A stretch of DNA of 64,000 bases from Brasilonema sp. UFV-L1 (lineage in GTDB: Bacteria > Cyanobacteriota > Cyanobacteriia > Cyanobacteriales > Nostocaceae), in assembly GCF_012912105.1 (NCBI RefSeq), contig NZ_QMEA01000020.1:60749-124748 (forward strand), read 5' to 3'. The notes below the pieces were generated by a model. The model was not told the DNA's origin, ran no database searches, and saw only the letters and a list, made by a program, of their open reading frames with translations. The position numbers and the translations under genes are program-made. Positions 54,765 to 63,993 of the stretch are shown here, piece by piece. How positions within the stretch are numbered: the first letter of the stretch is position 1; each line of letters starts with the position of its first letter.

Positions 54765-55043
54765 CTATTGATTATCAAGATTTGTTGGAGGAAGATCGTC
54801 CTCTAGACTTGCTTTTTTGGGGCGATCGCTACTCCAAGCCCACCACACGCAACCACAATGACATTGGTAAAACTCCTGCCATTTGCGACGATAGTTTTCT
54901 GTCATCACAGGTGAACGACGGTTGATCCAAACTTCTACAGCTTCTAGGCTACTGGCGTGACAGTTAGGACAGCAAAATTCATGAGCATGAATTGCAGTAT
55001 TTGTCCACTCAGGTGGGGTTGGAGTAAAAGCATTTATATTCAT
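54765..55043 (-). CDS. Small zinc-ribbon protein
   Basis: 92 residues. HEFCCPNCHASSLEAVEVWI and the later FYQCHCGCVWWAW give two C-x(1-2)-C knuckles about 38 residues apart, a zinc ribbon. It is very Trp-rich. A cyanobacterial family of unknown function. It converges with the porin, whose terminator lies 12 bp beyond its stop. Confidence 0.8.
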   Translation of the reverse strand: MNINAFTPTPPEWTNTAIHAHEFCCPNCHASSLEAVEVWINRRSPVMTENYRRKWQEFYQCHCGCVWWAWSSDRPKKASLEDDLPPTNLDNQ

Positions 55044-55484
55044 TCGTTATGAGTCATTTGTCATGAGCTGTATCAATCATAAATGACTAAGAAAGAATCA
55101 TTCGTCAAAAGCCACGAGGCATAATGTGGGGTGTGCGACTGGAGAGTTATGCTGGAGGATTTCCTTTCGTAGGTATCTGGCGTTGGGCGAGTTGGATTTG
55201 GTGCTTCCAGATTCATCCCATTTATGACAAGTTAAAAACAACTACATTTTGTCAATACGTCCAAGTATTGAAACAGTATTGAGCTTAATCGAACAGAAGC
55301 TTCCATTGGGGATATTCTGACCGGAGGCTGCGCGTCTGCTGCTCCGCTTCTGACTCCTTTTGACAAAAGAAGTTGCTGTCGCGTTAACATATCATGTCAA
55401 TAATATTGCTTAAATATTTATTAATTATCCTATGATATGTGAGAAGCTTAATGAAGGAGTGCAAGAAATCTCCTTCATCCTTTT
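55044..55484. other. Gap upstream of the REC-kinase gene
   Basis: About 440 bp. It contains mixed GC-rich scraps (for example GGAGGCTGCGCGTCTGCTGC near 55325) like those seen at 57900-58330. No gene is supported. Confidence 0.45.
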
Positions 55485-56690
55485 ATGTCAGATACCAGGA
55501 CGCTACTCATCATTGATGATTGTGCAGAGGATCGGAGAATTTATCGGCGATATCTTTTAAAGGATCCCAGCCAGTCCTACCAGATTTTGGAAGCAGATTC
55601 TGCACAGGACGGGCTTGCTATGTGCCAAGAAATACTCTGTGACGTTATTCTACTCGATTTTTGCCTACCTGATATGAGTGGGCTAGAAATTCTTGATCAG
55701 CTTAAGCAGGAAAGGTTTGAGACTCCTACACCCGTCATTATGCTGACAGGACAAGGTGATGAGGGGATCGCTGTACAAGCGATGAAAAAGGGTGTTCAAG
55801 ATTACTTGGTTAAGCAACATCTCAAACCGGATGTACTACAATTAGCAGTTCGCAACGTGATTTCGCACTCGAACTTGCAAAGTGTGCTCAGCAAAACTAA
55901 GGAAAGACAACGCTTCATGAGCCAACAAGCAGAACTGCTTGCTCAAACTCAAGCAGCTCTTATGAAGGAACAGAAACTTAACGCATTTAAATCCCAAATC
56001 ATTACAACAGTTTCTTGTGAGTATCGAATGCCGTTAGCTTCTATACTGACAGCTGCATCCACCCTCAAGCAACATAGCGATCGCCTAGACGAATCCTTAC
56101 AACAGAAGTTCCTACAAATTATTGAACAGAAAGCCCGCTACATGGCTAAATTGGTTGATGACTTGCTTGTGTTTAACCAATTAGAGTTAAAAAAAGCTGA
56201 GTTTAAGCCCCAACCACTCGATTTGTGCCACTTTTTTTCTGACTTAATAGAAGAACAGCGAGAAAATTTGAGCGATCGCCATCAATTGATTTATAAAATC
56301 AGAGGAAATCACAAGGGCTTCTGGGGTGATGGCGGACTTCTGCGGCAAATCTTTATAAACTTAATATCTAATGCGATTAAGTTCTCCCCTAATAAAAGCA
56401 GTATAGAGTTTCACCTGATTGGAGATGACTCACAAGTTATCTTTTACATTAAAGACAAGGGCATTGGTATACCGATAAAAGAGCAAGAAAACTTGTTTCA
56501 AGCTTTCAGCCGTGCAAGTAACGTTGACACAATCCCAGGAACAGGTTTAGGACTTGCTATTGCAAAAGTTTGTGTGGAGTTACACGGCGGTGATATTACC
56601 TTAGAAAGTCAGGTGAGTAAAGGGACAAAGGTTACAGTAACCTTACCAAAGCGAGCGGGTGAGTTGAGCTATTGCAAAGTGTCTGTTTGA
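55485..56690 (+). CDS. Receiver-histidine-kinase-like fusion with Cys replacing the phospho-His
   Basis: 401 residues. N-terminal receiver (TLLIIDDCAEDRRIYRRYLL, phospho-Asp58 in LLDFCLPDMSG, MLTGQGDEG, DYLVKQHLK). A coiled coil at 125-165 leads to a HisKA domain whose H-box is TVSCEYRMPLASI: Cys178 replaces His. The ATP domain looks whole: FINLISNAIKFSP (N), IKDKGIGIPIKEQENLFQAF (G1/F), IPGTGLGLAIAK (G2). So it may bind ATP and receive phosphate at Asp58 but cannot autophosphorylate in the usual way. It could act as a dimerising partner. Its neighbour is a convergent NYN-domain gene. Confidence 0.88.
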   Translation: MSDTRTLLIIDDCAEDRRIYRRYLLKDPSQSYQILEADSAQDGLAMCQEILCDVILLDFCLPDMSGLEILDQLKQERFETPTPVIMLTGQGDEGIAVQAMKKGVQDYLVKQHLKPDVLQLAVRNVISHSNLQSVLSKTKERQRFMSQQAELLAQTQAALMKEQKLNAFKSQIITTVSCEYRMPLASILTAASTLKQHSDRLDESLQQKFLQIIEQKARYMAKLVDDLLVFNQLELKKAEFKPQPLDLCHFFSDLIEEQRENLSDRHQLIYKIRGNHKGFWGDGGLLRQIFINLISNAIKFSPNKSSIEFHLIGDDSQVIFYIKDKGIGIPIKEQENLFQAFSRASNVDTIPGTGLGLAIAKVCVELHGGDITLESQVSKGTKVTVTLPKRAGELSYCKVSV

Positions 56691-56706
56691 GGAAATCAGC
56701 TCATTA

Positions 56707-57393
56707 TTACACTTTGCGTTGGATTTTACTCCGTTCAACCCAACCTAGATTCTTTTTTTGAATGTCTTGTTTGATCTGTTCAAGATCAGTATAAGAGTCA
56801 GCAACTCTAATTAGACTTTCACTAGTCATAGAACTCAAACCAACAACTTCCACTTTAACTCCTCGGTAAGTAATGTTATCGACAGCATAAGCAAGGTCAC
56901 CATCTCCACTCAATAGTACTAAAGTGTTGCAGTACCTTGCTAAAGTCATCATATCGATGGCAATTTCTACATCCAAATCTGCTTTTTTAGAACCATTTGG
57001 GAGCGCAATGAGTTCTTTACTCACCACACGATAGCCATTGCGACTCATCCAAAGCAGAAAACCTTGCTGTTTTTCATTTGTGTGATCAACACCTGTATAA
57101 AAATAAGCCCTAAGCAGCTGACGCTCCTTTGTTAGATAGCCCAATAGTTTGGTGTAATCAATTTCAATGTTGAGCTGCATTGCTGCGTAAAACAAGTTTG
57201 CGCCATCAATAAAAATGGCAATACGTTGGTGTAGCTTTTTGTCTGGATTGTCCTGCTGGCACGGTCGTAAGGTATTTGCGCTTTCAATATCTGGTTTCTC
57301 AAATACAGAAAGCTGTGTCAAATTCAACGGTTGCTCAGGCTCCAACTTTAAGCGTTGTTGGCTATTATGCTGAGGTCGTGGAAGTAGCTGCAT
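56707..57393 (-). CDS. NYN-domain (LabA/PIN-like) ribonuclease-type protein
   Basis: 228 residues. A variable N-terminus (~60) is followed by the NYN domain: RIAIFIDGANLFYAAMQLNI (catalytic Asp), KKADLDVEIAIDMMTLARYC (second acidic cluster), TLVLLSGDGDLAYAVDNITY (third) and YRGVKVEVVGLSSMTSESLI. NYN proteins are related to PIN nucleases. LabA of Synechococcus, a relative, affects clock-controlled transcription. All acidic residues are kept. It converges with the REC-kinase gene, 16 bp apart. Confidence 0.9.
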   Translation of the reverse strand: MQLLPRPQHNSQQRLKLEPEQPLNLTQLSVFEKPDIESANTLRPCQQDNPDKKLHQRIAIFIDGANLFYAAMQLNIEIDYTKLLGYLTKERQLLRAYFYTGVDHTNEKQQGFLLWMSRNGYRVVSKELIALPNGSKKADLDVEIAIDMMTLARYCNTLVLLSGDGDLAYAVDNITYRGVKVEVVGLSSMTSESLIRVADSYTDLEQIKQDIQKKNLGWVERSKIQRKV

Positions 57394-57632
57394 GGAAATA
57401 CGACTCCGAGCGTGCGTGATTCTTATTAAAGAGAACGGTGAAAATCATTCAACCTAGAATGAGTAGACTTCAAAAACAAAAAATTTAATATTTTTTTTAT
57501 TTTTTACTATGTTTTGTCTTGTAAGTCATCTGACTGTATACAAATATTCATTTATTGTAAGATTTATTATAGAAAAAATCACAAAAAATAAATATTGGCT
57601 TGATTTTGAATTTTGAATTCGAGCAAAGCAAC

Positions 57633-57692
57633 GCTCAGGTATACTTTGCTAAAGTTGACGCCAAAGGTACATCTCAAACTTGTCCCCAGTAA
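57633..57692 (+). pseudogene. Scrap of a TnpB gene (zinc-ribbon start)
   Basis: Reads AQVYFAKVDAKGTSQTCPQ then stop. It aligns with KFFAEVDAKGTSQECPECG of the intact TnpB at 41967-43226. It is the only recognisable part left. Confidence 0.65.
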
Positions 57693-58007
57693 TGGGATGC
57701 ATACTTCCAACGATTGAAGTGCGTGTGTTTATCAATAATGCTTTGAATGTGGAGACACCACCCATAGGGTATGACAGACGAGCACAAACATTTGGTTTCA
57801 TGCGCCACTCACCCAGTGAAGCAGGAAGTATCCCTCAATATCAGTACAAGTCCGGCGTTGTATTTGTTTTTTAGCTTCTTCGCGCCCTCGCCCCGCGCTA
57901 TAACGGTACCCCGTTTAGCGTCGGGATATAAGGCGGGGAATGACGAAAGCAACCCTAATCGAAGTTGTTCTCGATCAACTAGATTATGGGTTGTTTGTTA
58001 GCGTTTG

Positions 58008-58310
58008 CGCAGCGCCCCTGGAGGGGCTAGCGGCGCGTTTAGCGCGGAATTCCCAATCTTTCCGGAATTCTGCCAGAGCAGAGAGTATACTGATAGTGGT
58101 TTGCTTCACCCGTATTGGTGTCTGATAAGCCTCTGTCCGATAGCATTGCGATTATTGGTAAGCGACTCCGTTGCACAGCATAGAAGTAAGTACGGCACAT
58201 CTTGATTAATGCAAATTACCGTTTGGTTTGTCCGATAGTGCAAATAAGCACGCCAGATGCTACCCTCCGGGAAGCCGCCCTCCGGGCGTCTACAAGCCGG
58301 GAAACCCTAG
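58008..58310. repeat. GC-rich dispersed-repeat cluster
   Basis: Segments such as GCGCAGCGCCCCTGGAGGGG (near 58008) and CCCTCCGGGAAGCCGCCCTC (near 58262) look like iterated palindromic repeats of cyanobacteria and fold on themselves. They are unlike the AT-rich flanks. Confidence 0.5.
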
Positions 58311-58512
58311 TCGAGCACTGGCTCCAGCATTTCATCCAGGACAGTAAAATTTGTAGGGTACAAGGTAAGAAATTCTAGTCTGCGGTAGGGCATTCCGTGG
58401 ACTTAAAACAAAGCTCAGTGTCTCCGAAGCAATAGCTGGATTGGCTGAGAAGCCCACACTGTACTGCTTGCAGTCAGTGTGGGAGTATGTCACTTTTATG
58501 GAGTAGAGGCTT

Positions 58513-58707
58513 ATGTTTGGATTGGGATGGACGGAGGTAGGTGTTATTGCTTTGGTCGCTGTTCTCATTTTTGGACCAAAAAAAATTCCGGAATTAGGTA
58601 GCGCACTGGGTAAAACTCTGCGGGGTTTTAAGGAGGAACTGAAAAATCCCAGTGATGATACTAATCCGGAAGAAGAAAAACAAGAAGAAAAACAAGAAGA
58701 AAAATAA
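58513..58707 (+). CDS. tatA: Sec-independent translocase subunit TatA/E
   Basis: 64 residues. One N-terminal transmembrane helix (WTEVGVIALVAVLIFGP), the FGPKKIPELGSALGKTLRGF amphipathic helix, then an acidic tail (EEEKQEEKQEEK) made by a tandem 12-bp repeat GAAGAAAAACAA. TatA forms the channel for folded twin-arginine proteins; phoX in this window is one likely cargo (inference). ATG at 58513. The gene stands alone. Confidence 0.95.
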   Translation: MFGLGWTEVGVIALVAVLIFGPKKIPELGSALGKTLRGFKEELKNPSDDTNPEEEKQEEKQEEK

Positions 58708-58855
58708 TTGTTCTTTTTGGGAAGAATTCTGAATTGGTGAGTTGCTGAAGAAACAACAACAGGAGTGAGAGAGGGAGTGATGGAGGGAGGGAAGGAGTGA
58801 GGGAAATATCGCTTTTTTCCTCGTATTTTCCTTCTCTCTTCTAAGTGACTAAGCA

Positions 58856-61558
58856 CTATAACAGCGTGTTGACGACAGTTGATGCCACTCCTATTTGAGA
58901 ATCTATGGTAGACGAGTTGGTATTTTGTTGAGCTATTTCCTCTCTGACGATTCCACGGGCTGTAATTAACCCAATCGCCCGGCTAATGCTTTCTGGCAAA
59001 ATGACGACGAGACTGTTATCTGGGGCTGTGTCCAAGGCTCTATTCACTGCTTGTGTTTCATTCAGAATTGTTTCATGCTCGCAGTTGGGGTTGATTTCCT
59101 TGATTCCTTTGACAATCAACTCAGCAGCGTTCCCTCGCACCCGTCCTCTTGTATCATCATCTTCTTTGACAATAATGTAGTCAAAAATTTCTGCTGCGAG
59201 TTTGCCAAGCATGATAAAATCTTCGTCACGGCGATCGCCTGGTCCGCCAATCACGCCAATGCGCTGACCAGAAGTCCAATTGCGGACAAAAGCGCCCAAG
59301 GCTTGATAACTAGCTGGGTTATGGGCATAGTCTACCAAAGCGTGGTAGTTCCCCAAATTAAATAAATTCATCCGTCCTGGCGTTTGACTCACCGAAGCAC
59401 GAAAGGTATTCAAGCCCGCGCGAATTTGTTCTATCGTGACATTTTGTACGAATGCTGCCAAAGAAGCGGCTAAAGCATTGGCGATCATAAATGGCGCACG
59501 TCCACCCATCGTCAGGGGTATGTTTTCTGCCCGTTCAATTCGATGTGTCCAATCGCCTTTCAATATTGACAGATAGCCATTTTCATAAACTGCTGCGACT
59601 CCACCCTTTTGAATGTGCTGTCGCACCAATTGTGAATCTGGATTCATAGTGAAGTAAGCGATATTGGCTTTTGTTTTTTCTGCCATCGCAGCGACTCTGT
59701 GATCATCAGCGTTGAGGACTGCGTAGCCGTCAGGAAACACAGCTTCAGCAACTACACTCTTGAGATGCGCCAACTGTTCAATAGTATCAATATCGCCGAT
59801 TCCCAGGTGGTCAGAGGCTACGTTCAATATCACGCCCACGTTAGCGTTTTCAAAAGCTAGTCCAGACCGGAGGATACCTCCACGCGCAGTTTCCAGCACC
59901 GCTACTTCCACCGTTGGATCTTGCAGGATGAGTTGGGCACTTTGGGGACCTGTGTTGTCTCCAGCTTCTACTAAGTAATCACCGATGTACGTGCCGTCTG
60001 TTGTTGTATAACCTATGACTTTATTCGTTTGTTTGAAAATATGTGCTAGCAGACGGGTGGTGGTCGTTTTGCCGTTGGTACCGGTTACGGAAAGAATGGG
60101 TATATGGCTGATTTTATCAGCCGGGAACAGCATATCTAGTACTGCTCCTGAGACGTTACGAGGGATTCCAACACTTGGAGCAACATGCATCCGGAATCCG
60201 GGAGCGGCATTAACTTCTACAATCACACCATCCACTTCTCGCAAGGGACGGCTAATATTCTGTGTGACAATATCAATTCCTGCAATATCCAGACCGATAA
60301 TTTTCACGATCCGTTGTGCCAACCAAACATTTTCTGGATGAATTTCATCTGTACGGTCTACGGCTATGCCTCCTGTACTTAAGTTGGCCGTTGCCCGCAG
60401 GTAGCAAATTTCGTTTGCAGGTAACACGCTATTCAGGGTGAAACCTTGCTTTTCCAGAAGTTGGTAGCTGCTGCGGTCTAGTTCAATTTTGGTCAGGATG
60501 TTATCATGTCCTTCACCACGGTTTGGATCTCTGTTAGTTTCCTCAATGAGTTCAAAAATGGTAGATCTGCCATTGCCGACGACATGAGCTGGCACACGTT
60601 CAGCAACTGCCACTACCTTGCCATCTACCACCAGTACTCTGTGATCCCGTCCAGTGTAATACCGCTCTACAATAATTGAGCGGGAAATCTGTCTGGCAGA
60701 ATCGTATGCAGCTTCTGCTTCTTCCCAAGAAGTGATGTTGATGGAGATACCGCGTCCGTGATTGCCATCTAAAGGTTTGATGACAATAGGGTAACCGCCA
60801 ACTTGTTCAATCGCTTCTTCTAAATCGTCCAAGAAGTTGATGACTGTACCTCTTGGTACTGGGACTCCGGCGTTGGCAAGAATGCGTTTGGTGGCTTCTT
60901 TATCGCAGGCGAGTTCTACTCCCAGGATGCCAGTGTTGTCTGTCATTGTCGCTTGTACCCGCTTTTGATTAACGCCGTAGCCTAGCTGAATCAAAAAGCG
61001 TGCGCCAAGGTGCATCCAGGGAATGCCTCTTTTTTCTGCTTCTTTGACGAGTGTTTCTGTGCTTGGTCCTAAGGCCGCGTCACGCCACAAGTCTTTCAGG
61101 TCTTGCAAATCTTGTTCTAATTCTGCCCTTGGATAACGACCCCGGTCTACAATACTTTGGCATAACCGCACTGCTGCTCTGCCAGCGTAGCGTCCCGCTT
61201 CCTCGTTCAGATACTCGAACACTACCTGGTAAACTCCCGATGTTGATGTTTCTCGGGTCCGACCAAAGCCTACGTGCATTCCAGTCAAATCTTGCAATTC
61301 TAGGGCTACGTGTTCCACAACATGACCCATCATGGTGCCTTCACGCACCCGCATTAAAAAACCGCCACGACAACCAGGAGAGCAAAAATGACCTTCCAGA
61401 CTGGGTAGAGCCTCAACTAATCCTTCATGAAAGCCAGGAATTTCGTTTGTCGGCGTCTGGGCAAGGTTTTCTAAATCGAGGCGCATGACAATCAGCTTGT
61501 GGCGTCGAATGCTCCAATAGTTGGGGCCGCGTAAGGTCTGGATCTTGAGGATTCTCAT
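58856..61558 (-). CDS. cphA: Cyanophycin synthetase
   Basis: 900 residues, the normal length of CphA1. It polymerises aspartate and arginine into cyanophycin, the nitrogen reserve. The N-terminal domain (1-160) opens MRILKIQTLRGPNYWSIRRH. The ATP-grasp domain (~220-480: GGYPIVIKPLDGNHGRGISI, EVNAAPGFRMH) extends the backbone. The Mur-ligase-like domain (~490-880: P-loop SVTGTNGKTTTTRLL, VLETARGGILRSGLAF, DYAHNPASYQALGAF, GGPGDRRDEDFIMLG) adds arginine. All parts are intact. It lies 193 bp downstream of cphB on the same strand, the usual cphB-cphA order. Confidence 0.97.
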   Translation of the reverse strand: MRILKIQTLRGPNYWSIRRHKLIVMRLDLENLAQTPTNEIPGFHEGLVEALPSLEGHFCSPGCRGGFLMRVREGTMMGHVVEHVALELQDLTGMHVGFGRTRETSTSGVYQVVFEYLNEEAGRYAGRAAVRLCQSIVDRGRYPRAELEQDLQDLKDLWRDAALGPSTETLVKEAEKRGIPWMHLGARFLIQLGYGVNQKRVQATMTDNTGILGVELACDKEATKRILANAGVPVPRGTVINFLDDLEEAIEQVGGYPIVIKPLDGNHGRGISINITSWEEAEAAYDSARQISRSIIVERYYTGRDHRVLVVDGKVVAVAERVPAHVVGNGRSTIFELIEETNRDPNRGEGHDNILTKIELDRSSYQLLEKQGFTLNSVLPANEICYLRATANLSTGGIAVDRTDEIHPENVWLAQRIVKIIGLDIAGIDIVTQNISRPLREVDGVIVEVNAAPGFRMHVAPSVGIPRNVSGAVLDMLFPADKISHIPILSVTGTNGKTTTTRLLAHIFKQTNKVIGYTTTDGTYIGDYLVEAGDNTGPQSAQLILQDPTVEVAVLETARGGILRSGLAFENANVGVILNVASDHLGIGDIDTIEQLAHLKSVVAEAVFPDGYAVLNADDHRVAAMAEKTKANIAYFTMNPDSQLVRQHIQKGGVAAVYENGYLSILKGDWTHRIERAENIPLTMGGRAPFMIANALAASLAAFVQNVTIEQIRAGLNTFRASVSQTPGRMNLFNLGNYHALVDYAHNPASYQALGAFVRNWTSGQRIGVIGGPGDRRDEDFIMLGKLAAEIFDYIIVKEDDDTRGRVRGNAAELIVKGIKEINPNCEHETILNETQAVNRALDTAPDNSLVVILPESISRAIGLITARGIVREEIAQQNTNSSTIDSQIGVASTVVNTLL

Positions 61559-61751
61559 GGGAAATAGGTAGATGGAGATTCGGAACCAAAATTCTAGTTT
61601 CTTACTGGAATTGACCGCTTAACTGTTTATAGTAAACAGTTTTTTCTTCTTACATCGTATTATTCTCGGTTTTTTTGCTGCAACCTCAAAATCTAGCGAT
61701 CAACCCGATGTAACTTCAGCTACCTAGTGTAACCTCAGCTACTGTTTGCCG

Positions 61752-62615
61752 TCAGCTGGAGACACGGTAGACAGCAGGCAATACAGTACGTTGGTACACG
61801 TGATAGCGATCGCCATGACTCAAAATGTGCAGCCGTAGATTATGGATGTTTAAAGGTTCAGTTGCTCCCACATGTGGTTCATTGGTGTGAGTGACTTCAG
61901 TTGGATCTACGATCGTAACACTACCTTTGCCTAAGACTTGTAGCCAACCATCTCGCTCAAACATGGCACATGTATCTTCATCAATGCCAATCCCCAGGCG
62001 ATCTGGATGAGCGGCGATCGCGCTCATCAGCCGCACCATACGATTACGATTGTGGAAGTGTTGGTCTACGACAACCTCTGGGATCAATCCTAAACCTGTA
62101 GCCATATCCACGAGGGAGCGATTTGGCGATTCACCGCTACCTCCTCCTGCAATCATATGATGACCCATCACAGCTGCTCCTGCACTCGTACCTGCTAAGG
62201 TGAGTTGCCCAGATCTAACCCGTTGCCGGATAATATCCATAACTGGCGTATCTGATAAGACGCCACAGAGGCGTAATTGGTCTCCGCCTGTTAAAAAAGC
62301 TCCTGTACAACCTTCCAAAGATGCTTGGATGTAGGAATCATCACACTGATCCCGTTCTCGAATGTCTAAGATTTCGACTTTCTTAGCACCCATTTCTTCA
62401 AAAATACGAACATACCTGCCACCGATGATGCTTGGTTCACGGGAAGCAGAGGGGATAATAGTAATGTAGGCATTGCTGCCACCAGATCGACTAACAAATG
62501 TCCGCAAAATTTCGCGTCCATGTACTTTGTCTTCTGCGCCTCCGATAACCAGAACAGCGGTTTTAGTTGCTTGGGGTGTCCTCATTTCCAGCGATTTGAC
62601 TTTTAATTGCGGCAT
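61752..62615 (-). CDS. cphB: Cyanophycinase
   Basis: 287 residues from the ATG at 62615, with AGGAGA seven bases upstream. An in-frame extension to 62717 is not family-like. Peptidase S51: it cuts cyanophycin into beta-Asp-Arg dipeptides. AVLVIGGAEDKVHGREILRT, the nucleophile loop LTLAGTSAGAAVMGHHMIAG (catalytic Ser), VVVDQHFHNRNRMVRLMSAI (His) and LGIGIDEDTCAMFERDGWLQ are complete. It precedes cphA; making and breaking cyanophycin are thus encoded together. Confidence 0.96.
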   Translation of the reverse strand: MPQLKVKSLEMRTPQATKTAVLVIGGAEDKVHGREILRTFVSRSGGSNAYITIIPSASREPSIIGGRYVRIFEEMGAKKVEILDIRERDQCDDSYIQASLEGCTGAFLTGGDQLRLCGVLSDTPVMDIIRQRVRSGQLTLAGTSAGAAVMGHHMIAGGGSGESPNRSLVDMATGLGLIPEVVVDQHFHNRNRMVRLMSAIAAHPDRLGIGIDEDTCAMFERDGWLQVLGKGSVTIVDPTEVTHTNEPHVGATEPLNIHNLRLHILSHGDRYHVYQRTVLPAVYRVSS

Positions 62616-63288
62616 TGTGTTTCTCCTGTCAACAACTTCAGGTGAATGAAACAAGGTAGCTTTCGCCTGATTATTTTGATGCTTCCCCTCTAGTAGAGGA
62701 CGGTGCTTTTTGCACAAAATATTTCAGGAGTATGCAGTACCTTTGCTGTTCCTTCCTGGTTGGATGTCTTGTTTTTCACCTAAGCTCTCAATGAAATACA
62801 GTGTAGGGGCGCAAGGTTTTATCCTTGTGGATCTGTACGGGCGCAAGGAACTGCACCTGTACTGGTGTAAGGTAGGAAGGTGATTAGAACACCTATTTTC
62901 CTGAAGATGTGGTTTGAAGTCTCTCAATTTGTTCATGAAGAAAAACAACTAGATTCTTTATTCAGTTCCCTGAGTCTATGTATCAAGGTTCCCTAGCTGA
63001 TACCAGCTACACTCAAGAGTGGAGGAAGAAAAGCAGGTCTTGACACGCTTTTTTTGAGGCTGGCTAGATGCATCCCAAGAAGTTGTTAACAAACGTTCAG
63101 TTTAATAATTTAAATGTAGATGTGACAATATTTAAACATAAATTAAGTAATTAGAAAAACTTGTGTTGACACGGAAAATCTATGACTCCCGGTACTTTTA
63201 GATACGGTTGATGATGTTAAATCTCTAGGACATAACATCATTTTTAAAGAATCCAATTTCAGACTAGTGTTCTCCAATACGAAATACT
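62616..63288. other. Gap between divergent cphB and trmD
   Basis: About 670 bp. Contains a perfect NtcA-type site (63192-63205) and a stretch of GC-rich scraps (62800-62880). The minus-strand frame at 62724-62948 is not supported. Promoters for both genes should lie here. Confidence 0.55.
63192..63205. promoter_or_regulatory. NtcA-type box GTA-N8-TAC
   Basis: GTACTTTTAGATAC fits GTAN8TAC exactly. It is 84 bp ahead of trmD and 577 bp ahead of cphB. NtcA is the nitrogen regulator and cyanophycin genes are nitrogen-controlled in Anabaena, but the distance to cphB is long. It may be chance. Confidence 0.4.
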
Positions 63289-63993
63289 GTGCGCTTTGAT
63301 ATAGTTACGCTGTTTCCTGATTGTTTTACCTCTGTTCTCAACACCGGGCTGATAGGTAAAGCTTTGGCAAAGCAAATTGCCCAAGTACATCTGATTAATC
63401 CACGAGACTTTACAACTGACAAGCACCGGAAAGTTGATGATGAACCTTATGGCGGTGGTGTGGGGATGCTGATGAAGCCAGAACCAATCTTTGCTGCTGT
63501 AGAGTCACTGCCGATTTTACATCGAAGAGAGGTTATTCTGATGAGTCCTCAAGGTCAAACGATGAATCAGCCATTATTACGAGAGTTAGCGACGAATTAT
63601 GACCAGTTAATCGTGATTTGTGGTCATTATGAAGGAGTAGATGAGCGCGTCTTGCATTTAGTTGACCGTGAGGTCTCTTTGGGCGATTTTATTCTCACTG
63701 GTGGAGAAATTCCAGCAATGGCATTAATGAATGGTGTCGTACGTTTACTACCAGGAACTGTCGCTAAAGTCGAGTCCCTAACGGCAGAAAGTTTTGAAGA
63801 GGGATTATTGGACTATCCCCAGTATACTCGTCCTGCGGTGTTTCGTGGCTGGAAAGTTCCTGAAGTCCTGCTTTCTGGTAATCATGCTGCGATCGCTCAG
63901 TGGCGCTATGAACAACAAATTAGCAGAACACGCCTGCGTCGCCCTGATTTGCTCAAAAGTTGGGAAGAGAAGCAGAGGGAGCAAGGGGAGTAG
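63289..63993 (+). CDS. trmD: tRNA (guanine-37-N1)-methyltransferase
   Basis: 234 residues beginning at a GTG (MRFDIVTLFPDCFTSVLNTG), the family start. It methylates G37 next to the anticodon to prevent frameshifts. The SPOUT knot is complete: DEPYGGGVGMLMKPEPIFAA, VILMSPQGQTMNQPLLRELA, ICGHYEGVDERVLHLVDREV and SLGDFILTGGEIPAMALMNG VV-type sequence carry the AdoMet-binding and catalytic Asp residues. The gene ends seven bases before the window's end. Confidence 0.97.
   Translation: MRFDIVTLFPDCFTSVLNTGLIGKALAKQIAQVHLINPRDFTTDKHRKVDDEPYGGGVGMLMKPEPIFAAVESLPILHRREVILMSPQGQTMNQPLLRELATNYDQLIVICGHYEGVDERVLHLVDREVSLGDFILTGGEIPAMALMNGVVRLLPGTVAKVESLTAESFEEGLLDYPQYTRPAVFRGWKVPEVLLSGNHAAIAQWRYEQQISRTRLRRPDLLKSWEEKQREQGE

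Larger units (their letters stand above)
57394..58512. other. 1.1-kb decayed, repeat-rich gap
   Basis: No intact gene. It contains a TnpB scrap (57633-57692), short unrelated frames between 57680 and 58205, and GC-rich dispersed-repeat sequence (58008-58060 and 58245-58310). The tatA promoter should lie in the last 100 bp. Confidence 0.6.

Noticed and set aside
58761..58804. Purine-rich tract as a G-quadruplex
   Set aside because: There are four GGG runs, but two loops are about nine bases. Too weak to claim.
58332..58856. Minus-strand frame over tatA
   Set aside because: It is the shadow of tatA and its flanks; Ser/Phe/Pro-rich composition is typical of antisense reading.
62724..62948. Minus-strand 74-codon frame upstream of cphB
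   Set aside because: Made of repeat-like GC-rich DNA; composition unlike a protein.
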